Source: CAG-488 sp051881315 (GTDB lineage: Bacteria > Bacillota > Clostridia > Oscillospirales > Acutalibacteraceae). From it: DNA of 64,000 bases. How positions within the stretch are numbered: the first letter of the stretch is position 1; each line of letters starts with the position of its first letter. The stretch covers positions 62,001 to 126,000 of the forward strand of contig JBJEPQ010000029.1 of assembly GCA_051881315.1 (NCBI GenBank), in the 5' to 3' direction. Below the pieces are notes generated by a model. That model made no database searches and was not told where the DNA came from. It saw only the letters and a program-made list of their open reading frames with translations. This document shows, in pieces, positions 56,976-64,000 of this stretch. The position numbers and the translations under genes are program-made.

Positions 56976-59306
56976 TTATATGTTTTCTTTTATATAAATC
57001 GCAACGGCAGTCATATCGTCACGGTGCTTGCCGAGCTTGCGCTCACAGGCTGAGTTCACGATAAACTCAGCAAGCTCTCTCGGACTTTTACTCATATCCC
57101 AGAGCTTCAGCTCCTGCTGAATCCAGCCGTTGCAGTCTCCGAGTATGCCGTCGGAAACCATCAGTATGATATCTCCGCTTTCGAGCTTCGCCGTCGCTTT
57201 GGAAAAACTGATCTCACGCAAAATTCCTATCGGCAGAGAAGCTTGTTCAAGTGCGGCAACGCTGTCACGGTGACGGATAAAGGTCACGGCGGCACCTGCC
57301 TTCATAAAATCAGTTCTGCCCGTGTAAAGGTCAACGCATATAACGTCGAGGGTTGCGAGCGATTCGTCCGAGCTTTTCACAAGCAGGGCGGAGTTGGCAA
57401 TGGGTAAAGCGCAGTCAAAGCTAAGTCCCGATTTTATCAGCTTGGAGAAAAGCTCCGCCGCCATTGCCGAATCAACCGCCGCACGGCTTCCCGTACCCAT
57501 ACCGTCGCTGAGAACGGTGATGTGTCTGCCGTTTGCGTCACGGAAGCTTCGGTAATAATCGCCGCAGACCTTGATGTCGTCCGCCGAACGGCTGAATGCG
57601 CCGACGTCAACGCCGAATATCATCTCCTGGCTGAATTTCAGCGTACATTCGTCGCCTCTGTCGTCAATTTCGGGAAGATCGAGCGTTGTGCCCGTTGCCA
57701 TCGAAAGAGCTTCGGTAAATCGGGTGACGTTGAAGTTTTCCCTCGGACGTGAAATGTTCAGACTGATATTCACCCTGCCGAATTTGTCGAGGTAGCTCTC
57801 ACAGCCGATCGTGTTCAGCCCCGATTCCTTTGCCTCCGTACTGCAAATTTCGGTGATCTCCGCATTGAAGCTGCGGTCCTCGTCAAAGTCGCAGGCGATG
57901 TCCCTGAGGATATCCGCCATACTTTTGAACTGGTCGGACATCAGCCCCTGCATCTGATCCACCTTGCCCTGCGCTCCGAGCGAGGCGGTATAGCAGAGAT
58001 AACGGAGGTTGATCTTTTCTTTCATCTCGTCGAAGCAGTAGCAGGATTCGGAAAAGTTTTTCGGGAAGTGAATTTCGCAAAGCTGTGCGTGACTTGACAA
58101 AGCCTGAGTGATTTTTTCTATTGTCTCGTCGGAGGGACAGCGGATTTCCTCACGACAGCTTTTTTTCAGATCGCAGTTATCGCAGACCTTATCCCATGCA
58201 GATCTTATTGCGAGCTTCAGCTCCTTTTCATGCTGAGGTGCAAAGGTGCGCTGAACCGTGTCCACACAGTCGGAAAGCTCGGTGATCGCCTCGGACGCAT
58301 CGGAAAGCCTCTTGGTCAGCACACGGCTGTTGTCACTTTTTATATATACGGGCGCAGGCAAATTCATCTTTTCCGAAAGCTCGGAATAAAAACGGTCGGG
58401 CAGAAGAAGAAAAACAGCACAGGCTACGGCGGCTTCGGCAATCGCAAGATACGCCTTGAGCGTGGAGTCTATCATCGCACAGACCGAAACACAGCCGATA
58501 AAGCCGACAGCGGAAAGATACTTGCTTTTGCGTGAAAGCTCGCCGCAGAGAAGACCTGCAAGGGCATAGCCTGCGCCGAGGAAGGTTACCTGACCGCTCA
58601 ACCCTACGCATATACCCACGCACACCCCTGCAAGCGTGCCGCCGTTTCCGCTTTTCAGCCTGCCGAGAAGCAGGATTACGAAAGAAAAGATCACTCCGAT
58701 GACGGAAAAATTCAGCACCGTGTATTTATAGAACGGCATCAGCAAAACGCCTGCCGACAAGAGGGTTATCATATATTCCCTTGTCGTGAACCGTGCAAAA
58801 TCTTTTTCACCGAACACAAGAGCGTTTCCTTGCAAAAAAACATAAGTTCCGACACAGCAAAGCATGGATTCATAAATGACGGTTACAAATGTTTCAATGT
58901 TAAATCCCGTAGCAAACATAATTGCTCCGCTGATGACAAGCATACTGAGAAAAGAATTTATGTAAGGTGTGAATTTGTTCAGCTCGGCGTCAAAGTATCG
59001 GCGGCAGATCTCATTGAGCATACAGCAGAAAAGAGCGACGGCAAGATATTTCACCGTGTCCGTTGCATCGAAAAAAACGAACGAGCCGATAACCGTTCCT
59101 ACTGCGGCGGATACGCTTTGAATACCCGACAGCGAGGCGATAAGCGAAACGGAAAACGGGGATATCATTCCCGTGACAAACGGATTCATCATTAAAAATC
59201 CGAAAATAAATGACAGCGCGGTTTTTAATACAGGCTTGAATTTCAGCTTAGTCGGCTTTTCTTCTGCTTTGACGGTTATAAAATTTTTTACTCTTGTTTT
59301 AAGCAT
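56976..59306 (-). CDS. spoIIE: Stage II sporulation protein E
   Basis: 776 residues. About ten membrane segments (about 27-310) are followed by a central regulatory region and a C-terminal PP2C-type phosphatase with SDGMGTGSRAA, VSDGILGD and RDDMTAVAI metal-binding motifs. SpoIIE localises to the asymmetric septum and dephosphorylates SpoIIAA to release sigma F in the forespore. It indicates that the organism can sporulate. A near match to the Spo0A box (GGTCGAA, 6 of 7) lies at 59390 upstream. Confidence 0.95.
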   Translation of the reverse strand: MLKTRVKNFITVKAEEKPTKLKFKPVLKTALSFIFGFLMMNPFVTGMISPFSVSLIASLSGIQSVSAAVGTVIGSFVFFDATDTVKYLAVALFCCMLNEICRRYFDAELNKFTPYINSFLSMLVISGAIMFATGFNIETFVTVIYESMLCCVGTYVFLQGNALVFGEKDFARFTTREYMITLLSAGVLLMPFYKYTVLNFSVIGVIFSFVILLLGRLKSGNGGTLAGVCVGICVGLSGQVTFLGAGYALAGLLCGELSRKSKYLSAVGFIGCVSVCAMIDSTLKAYLAIAEAAVACAVFLLLPDRFYSELSEKMNLPAPVYIKSDNSRVLTKRLSDASEAITELSDCVDTVQRTFAPQHEKELKLAIRSAWDKVCDNCDLKKSCREEIRCPSDETIEKITQALSSHAQLCEIHFPKNFSESCYCFDEMKEKINLRYLCYTASLGAQGKVDQMQGLMSDQFKSMADILRDIACDFDEDRSFNAEITEICSTEAKESGLNTIGCESYLDKFGRVNISLNISRPRENFNVTRFTEALSMATGTTLDLPEIDDRGDECTLKFSQEMIFGVDVGAFSRSADDIKVCGDYYRSFRDANGRHITVLSDGMGTGSRAAVDSAMAAELFSKLIKSGLSFDCALPIANSALLVKSSDESLATLDVICVDLYTGRTDFMKAGAAVTFIRHRDSVAALEQASLPIGILREISFSKATAKLESGDIILMVSDGILGDCNGWIQQELKLWDMSKSPRELAEFIVNSACERKLGKHRDDMTAVAIYIKENI

Positions 59307-59454
59307 GGCGTTTTCTCCCGATATTTTTTATCATTTACAGGCTTTTTATTTATACCTACTATATTTTATAACCCTTAATTCAAAAAACAGGTCGAAAGAA
59401 AAATGCGCTTTGTGGGAACATTTGAGGAACTTTGAAAATATACGCCGTTTTGTC

Positions 59455-59484
59455 TTGTATTTTGTCCCCGATTTATGATACAAT
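59455..59484 (+). promoter_or_regulatory. Extended -10 promoter of the rlmB-like gene
   Basis: TTGTAT and TACAAT are 18 bases apart, with TG one base before the -10. Confidence 0.6.
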
Positions 59485-59517
59485 TAGCAAAAGCAGAAAA
59501 AAGGAATGACTTTCAGT

Positions 59518-60288
59518 ATGGATAAAGAAAATCGTACGGAACGTGACGATCTTATTATAGGTAGAAATGCAGTTGCCGAGGCTCTCAAAAGCGGCAGGGC
59601 GATTGACACCCTGCTTGTTTCAAAAGGAGACAGGGCCGGCTCGATCGGTCAGATTTTGGCAAAGTGCCGCAGTCTCGGAATTGTCATCAAGGAAGTTGAC
59701 AGGAAAAAGCTCGATATGCTCTGCAATTCCTCCTCTCATCAGGGCGTAGCGGCTTATGCGGCGTCCCATGAATATGCAAGCATGGACGATATCTTCGCCC
59801 TTGCAGAGGAAAGGGGCGAAAAGCCGTTTATCGTGATATGTGACGAGCTGGAAGATCCGCACAATCTCGGCGCTGTGCTCAGAACGGCTGAAGCGACGGG
59901 AGTTCACGGAGTTATAATTCCAAAGAGGAGAAACGCTTCGCTGAGCTACGTTGTCGGCAAGGCTTCGGCAGGAGCGGTTGAATATGTGCCCGTTGTCAGG
60001 GTTGCCAATATCGCACAGACAATGGAGGAGCTGAAAGAAAAAGGTATCTGGTTTTACGGTGCCGACATGGACGGCGAAAACTGGTGCTCGGTTGACTACG
60101 ACGGCGGCGTAGGTCTTGTCATCGGCTCAGAGGGCAGGGGTATAAGCCGGCTTGTTAAAGAAAAATGTGATTTCATCGTTTCAATGCCGATGAAAGGAAA
60201 AATAAATTCACTCAACGCCTCCGTTGCGGCAGGAGTGCTTATGTACGAGGTCGCAAGACAGCGATCGGGAATTAAAGCAAAGGGGTGA
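59518..60288 (+). CDS. rlmB: RlmB/TrmH-family 23S rRNA 2'-O-methyltransferase
   Basis: 256 residues from the ATG at 59518; an in-frame ATG at 59506 lies directly on the AAGGA site. The N-terminal RlmB-like domain (IIGRNAVAEALKSGR) is followed by the SPOUT core: EDPHNLGAVLRTAEA, VIGSEGRGIS and IPMKG-like MPMKGKINSLNASVAAG. It probably methylates G2251 of 23S rRNA. The P-type ATPase-like gene begins at its stop codon. Confidence 0.9.
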   Translation: MDKENRTERDDLIIGRNAVAEALKSGRAIDTLLVSKGDRAGSIGQILAKCRSLGIVIKEVDRKKLDMLCNSSSHQGVAAYAASHEYASMDDIFALAEERGEKPFIVICDELEDPHNLGAVLRTAEATGVHGVIIPKRRNASLSYVVGKASAGAVEYVPVVRVANIAQTMEELKEKGIWFYGADMDGENWCSVDYDGGVGLVIGSEGRGISRLVKEKCDFIVSMPMKGKINSLNASVAAGVLMYEVARQRSGIKAKG

Positions 60289-60293
60289 GAAGC

Positions 60294-63071
60294 TTGTCAG
60301 AATTAACGAACGAACAGCTGTTGGAATTGATCGAAAGTATCAAGGAGAAAAACGGCGGAGAGACCAACGCAAGAAATTGGTCAAAAGAGGATATCGACCG
60401 CCTGCTTGAGCTGACGGACAGAGGAAAACAGCTTGAGGAGCTTGACCGTGAGCCCGACGCAGAGGAAAAACCTGTCCCTGTTCCCGAAATTGAGGAAGCC
60501 GAGACGGTAAACAAAAATGAGGAAACTGCCGAGGCGGATTATGACGGTGAAGACGAGGAAGATTTCCCTCTGCCCGTAGCCGAAGAAAAAGAAGAAGATA
60601 TAAAAATATTTGATATTTCCGAGGAACACGAAACTTCCGAAAACAACGAAAGATTAAAGTCAATAATGAATGACGAAGCTCCGAAAAGCAAAGAAAACAT
60701 TCTTGCTTCAACGAAAAAAAGTTTTTACTCGCTTGCAGAAAAAATAAAAAAATCCGGCGAAAAACTTTTCGGTTCATTCAAAAAAATTCCTGCTAAGGAC
60801 GAGGACTTTGAAACGGACGATGACTTTGAGGAGGAGCTTGAAGAAGCGGACGAGGACGAAGAAAACATAACGGTTTTTGACGACGGAAAGACGAAGCCGA
60901 TCCCGATCAAGGAGCCTACCAAGGAGATGTGCATCGAGAAGCCCGGCATAGTTATGAAAAAGGGCGAGGCTCAGGAGGATCTTGAGGGTGCGCCGATCAT
61001 AATGTCGGCGGAGGACGCTCTGGAGGACGAAAAGACTGCTGACTCGGAAGGAAAAAACGAAAGCGATTTTAAGAACAAAATCCGCAACGCCGAATTGGAC
61101 GGTCAGATGGTTTTCACCGGAATGGAAACGGAGGACGAAGTCCCCGAACAGATTGACGAGAGTGAAGCGGAGAAAGAGCTCTTTGAAAAGAGAAAGGAAA
61201 AGATCAGCAAGTTCACCCTGATTGACAAGGAGGAAAACAGCGATCCCTACGGACTTGATCCCGAAAGCAACAGGATAGGCGAGCTGTTCGCTTCAAATGA
61301 GGAAAGACCGAGAAGAAAAGAGACGGAAAGCTTCGTCGGCATAGAGTATTCTCAAACCAAGGATTCAAGACGGGTTATAAGATATCTCAACACGCAAAAG
61401 AAAAAATCTCTCAACAAAATTGTCGGACTCGGAGTAATACTTGCTCTCACAATTATCATCAGCATTTTTTCCGCATCGTCAACGACGATCGCCGGAGACC
61501 GAATACTTACGATCTTTTCAAATTTTGTTCTGCTGTGCCTTGCGCTTGTCGTTGCAAGCCAGACGATAGTGGGCAGCTTTGAAATGATTAAGAGAAAAAA
61601 AGTAAATATCAACACGATGATTTCAATCTCGGCAATCCTTTGCTTCTTCCAGAATCTTCTCATGCTGATTTTTTATTTCGCCGACAACAACACGGTCAGC
61701 GTTTTTTCGGGCGCAGGAGTTGTTTTGCTCCTGATAAGCGAAGTGAATAATTACATCGTTCATTCGAGAACCGTTGACGCAATGGAAATGTGTACGGGCG
61801 ACAACAAGGATAAGCTTTACAGCATCGAGGGAATTTCCGACGACAAGGATGCCGTCGAGCTTGCGAAGAATGTTAAGAACACAAGTCCGAGAATCAGATT
61901 TTCCTGCAAGACAAAATTCCCGGCTCATCTCATCGAGCTTTGCATGAGTGAAACCTCGGCGGACAAGCTGGCCAGAATACTGCTTCCGCTTACGGTAATT
62001 TTCTCTGTGATAAATCTTGTTGTTGCGTGGGCTGTCAAGAGAGATTTTGCAACGGGCTTTGCGGCGTTTTCAATCACATTTTCAATGTGCGTTCCCGCAT
62101 ATGCCTGTCTGCTTTACGAATTTCCGCTGAGCGTGATAAACCGCAAATTCAACAAGGAAGGCGGAATGATATCCTGTCAGGATGCTGTCAACGAGCTTTG
62201 CAGAACCAATGTTATTATAATCGACAGCAAGGATCTTTTCGATCAGAAAGCCTGCACGATGCACGGCTTCAAGGATTTCAAAAATGTTCGGCTTGACGAC
62301 GCAATGCTTTATGCGGCGGCGATGGTGATCCGCTCAGGCGGTCCGCTGACGGGAGTATTCGATCAGGTTGTTGTCAATCGCCGTGATCTTCTTCCGGCGG
62401 TCAAGAGTTTCAGCTATGAGGAGAAGCAGGGCATTTCCGGTTGGATCTTCGGTCAGAAGGTTGTGCTCGGCAACAGAATGATGATGGTTAATCACAACAT
62501 TGAGATTCCCGAAACCGTTGACGAGGACAAGTATCTTATCGCAGGTCACGAGGTTATGTACCTCGGCATCGCTCACAAGCTGGCGGCGATGATAGTCGTT
62601 GACTATGCGCCGAACGAAAGTATTCGTCCTTACCTTAAAAAGCTGCGTGACAGCGGAGTGAGCATACTTGTGAGAAACTGCGATCCCAATGTGACGGAAG
62701 CGATGATCTCAAGCTGTTACGATATGAGACTTAATAATATTAAAATTCTCAATTCATCATCGGGCAGGATCTTCAAGAAATACAAGTCAAGACCTAAGAT
62801 GTCCGCCCGTGCGGTTGCAATTCACGACGGAACGCCTTATACTTTTATGAAAAGCCTTTGCCTTGCTTCAAATCTCAGGCAGATGTTCAAGGTGTCGGGT
62901 ATGCTGACTATACTCGGAATTTTGATGGGCTTTGTCATTGTTCTGATTCTTTCGGCGATGAACGTTATCTGTGACCTGCCGCAGATTTTTGTACTGCTTA
63001 TGCAGATAATTGTTACGCTCGGCTTTATCGGAATTGTCAAGGTTGTCAGCTTCGGAAATTCTTCCAAATAA
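60294..63071 (+). CDS. Degenerate P-type ATPase-like membrane protein with acidic N-terminus
   Basis: 925 residues from TTG at 60294, six bases after AGGGGTG (alternative GTG at 60285). The first 370 residues are highly acidic and low-complexity, probably disordered. Eight membrane segments then follow in the P1B order: four, a small loop domain, two, a large loop, two. The large loop matches the P/N domain, including GISGWIFGQKVVLGN and DYAPNESIRPYLKKLRDSG. The phosphorylation motif DKTGT is D644-SKDLF, TGDN is N-C-D797-P, and TGES and GDGxND are absent. It is probably not a working pump; a regulatory or structural role is inferred. It is co-transcribed with rlmB. Confidence 0.75.
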   Translation: MSELTNEQLLELIESIKEKNGGETNARNWSKEDIDRLLELTDRGKQLEELDREPDAEEKPVPVPEIEEAETVNKNEETAEADYDGEDEEDFPLPVAEEKEEDIKIFDISEEHETSENNERLKSIMNDEAPKSKENILASTKKSFYSLAEKIKKSGEKLFGSFKKIPAKDEDFETDDDFEEELEEADEDEENITVFDDGKTKPIPIKEPTKEMCIEKPGIVMKKGEAQEDLEGAPIIMSAEDALEDEKTADSEGKNESDFKNKIRNAELDGQMVFTGMETEDEVPEQIDESEAEKELFEKRKEKISKFTLIDKEENSDPYGLDPESNRIGELFASNEERPRRKETESFVGIEYSQTKDSRRVIRYLNTQKKKSLNKIVGLGVILALTIIISIFSASSTTIAGDRILTIFSNFVLLCLALVVASQTIVGSFEMIKRKKVNINTMISISAILCFFQNLLMLIFYFADNNTVSVFSGAGVVLLLISEVNNYIVHSRTVDAMEMCTGDNKDKLYSIEGISDDKDAVELAKNVKNTSPRIRFSCKTKFPAHLIELCMSETSADKLARILLPLTVIFSVINLVVAWAVKRDFATGFAAFSITFSMCVPAYACLLYEFPLSVINRKFNKEGGMISCQDAVNELCRTNVIIIDSKDLFDQKACTMHGFKDFKNVRLDDAMLYAAAMVIRSGGPLTGVFDQVVVNRRDLLPAVKSFSYEEKQGISGWIFGQKVVLGNRMMMVNHNIEIPETVDEDKYLIAGHEVMYLGIAHKLAAMIVVDYAPNESIRPYLKKLRDSGVSILVRNCDPNVTEAMISSCYDMRLNNIKILNSSSGRIFKKYKSRPKMSARAVAIHDGTPYTFMKSLCLASNLRQMFKVSGMLTILGILMGFVIVLILSAMNVICDLPQIFVLLMQIIVTLGFIGIVKVVSFGNSSK

Positions 63072-63077
63072 TTACAG

Positions 63078-63108
63078 AAAGATCTTGCATTTTGCAGGAT
63101 CTTTTTTG
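63078..63108 (+). terminator. Terminator after the P-type ATPase-like gene
   Basis: AAAGATCTTGCA (63078-63089) pairs fully with TGCAGGATCTTT (63093-63104), followed by T. Confidence 0.85.
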
Positions 63109-63138
63109 TTGCAATAAATATTCATTTTGCTGTATAAT
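63109..63138 (+). promoter_or_regulatory. Promoter of the Gfo/Idh/MocA gene
   Basis: TTGCAA and a perfect TATAAT are 18 bases apart. Confidence 0.6.
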
Positions 63139-63166
63139 TAAAATGGAAAACGAAAGGAGAATTTTT

Positions 63167-64000
63167 ATGATAAAATTCGGTGTAATAGGCTCGGGCTGGA
63201 TTGCCGAGGAATTTGTTAAGGGAGCCGCCCTCGTTGACGGTTTTGTGTTCTCTGCGATGTATTCGAGAACTTATGAAAAAGGAAAAGAATTTGCCGATCA
63301 ATTCGGAGGTGCGCCCGTATATACGGATTTGGAAGAATTTGCAAAAAGCGATATTGACGCCGTGTATATCGCCAGTCCCAATTTTCTGCACTATTCACAG
63401 AGCAAGCTGATGCTTGAAAACGGAAAGCACGTTTTATGCGAGAAGCCGATCACGATCACTCCCGACGAATTTTTTGAATTGAGCAAGCTTGCCGACAAAA
63501 AAAATCTTGTCTACACGGAAGCGATAATGATGCTTCACTTAACGCAGAGAAAGCTGATAAAAGAAAAGCTGAAATCTCTCGGTAAAATTTCAACGGCTCA
63601 CTTCGATTTTTCTCAGCTTTCTTCCAAATACGAGGCGCTTGTCAGGGGAGAAAATCCGAACATTTTCAATCCGGAAATGAAAACCGGCTGTATTCGGGAT
63701 TTAGGCATTTACTGCTTTTATCCTGCGATTGATTTCTTCGGCGAGCCTGAGAAAATAATTTCTTCCGCAGGCTTTGTTTCAACGGGAGCCGACGGCTACG
63801 GCACGGCGATACTTGATTACAGCGATAAACAGATCACTCTGACCTATTCAAAAATCGGGCAGGATTACTGCGGCTCGCAGATTGTCGGCGACTGCGGCAC
63901 CATGACCTTCGGCTCGATCTCAAAGCTGACCGATGTTGTTGTTCATTATAAAGACGGAACGAGCGAAAGACTTGTCGGTGAGATTGAAAAGCATATTCTG
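63167..64000 (+). CDS. Gfo/Idh/MocA-family oxidoreductase (partial, 5' part)
   Basis: 278 residues visible; the gene runs off the right edge. The Rossmann NAD(P) motif GVIGSGWIAEEF opens the protein and the family EKP motif occurs in VLCEKPITITP, with the catalytic region GCIRDLGIYCFYPAIDFFG. Members oxidise or reduce sugars, inositols and related compounds; the substrate is unknown. AAAGGAGA precedes the ATG. Confidence 0.92.
   Translation, partial: MIKFGVIGSGWIAEEFVKGAALVDGFVFSAMYSRTYEKGKEFADQFGGAPVYTDLEEFAKSDIDAVYIASPNFLHYSQSKLMLENGKHVLCEKPITITPDEFFELSKLADKKNLVYTEAIMMLHLTQRKLIKEKLKSLGKISTAHFDFSQLSSKYEALVRGENPNIFNPEMKTGCIRDLGIYCFYPAIDFFGEPEKIISSAGFVSTGADGYGTAILDYSDKQITLTYSKIGQDYCGSQIVGDCGTMTFGSISKLTDVVVHYKDGTSERLVGEIEKHIL

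Noticed and set aside
59386..59398. Spo0A box upstream of spoIIE
   Set aside because: Only a six of seven match (GGTCGAA) without a clear promoter at the right distance; mentioned in the spoIIE entry but not listed as a site.

Overview
The window looks like a chromosomal contig from an anaerobic, spore-forming member of the Firmicutes, class Clostridia, most like a Ruminococcus/Oscillospiraceae gut bacterium. The evidence is a T-box leader, L10 and infC leader RNAs, a SpoIIE sporulation phosphatase, an electron-bifurcating type [FeFe]-hydrogenase operon behind a Rex-like operator, a dockerin protein, heterodimeric ABC exporters and several plant/mucin glycan hydrolases (GH29, GH78, GH127). 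A run of exactly 100 N flanked by two identical 55-bp ends shows that it is a scaffolded short-read or metagenome assembly. I see no rRNA, tRNA, CRISPR array, prophage or intact transposase.

Layout. 1-4.9 kb: ZIP metal transporter, rplJ-rplL behind an L10 leader, a tryptophan T-box controlling a stand-alone trpB2, and a TPP riboswitch controlling thiT. 4.9-12 kb: a DUF2130 gene, an 8-oxoguanine glycosylase/heterodimeric ABC exporter operon, a dense DnaA-box cluster next to an AT-rich stretch, a small membrane protein and nth. 12-25.9 kb: cell-envelope and glycan genes (two lipoproteins, alpha-L-rhamnosidase, pyrophosphatase, M28 peptidase, VanY-like carboxypeptidase, prfB followed by a cyclase, alpha-L-fucosidase and a priming sugar transferase, a RING/DUF2628 protein, galU). 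26-40 kb: a long minus-strand housekeeping series trmH-dprA-topA-trmFO-rnc-radical SAM-smc-GH127, preceded by infC-rpmI-rplT. 40-44 kb: a TPR membrane protein pair, then a repeat-rich stretch with heptad arrays, REP-like palindromes and two tandem copies of a structured RNA; the second copy precedes a small Xre-type regulator. 44-49 kb: the hydrogenase operon. 49-64 kb: a secreted hydrolase with a membrane-anchored dockerin protein, typA, ribF, a family 4 uracil-DNA glycosylase, a secreted phosphoesterase, spoIIE, an rlmB-like methyltransferase, a degenerate P-type ATPase-like protein, and the start of a Gfo/Idh/MocA oxidoreductase.

The most unusual signal is at 43.14-43.60 kb. Two RNA units of about 156 nt each have an extended -10 promoter placed so that the transcript should begin at the first base of a closing stem. 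Both keep the same hairpin plan although the stems differ in sequence, share the same unpaired motifs, and end in a UUCG-capped terminator. The second unit sits directly in front of a 63-residue HTH gene; the first is followed by a decayed remnant of the same gene. Other points worth following are a P1B-like ATPase with eroded catalytic motifs and a long acidic N-terminus, the DnaA-box cluster away from dnaA, a 212-bp inverted-repeat element present twice in convergent intergenic regions, and infC starting at an AUC codon.
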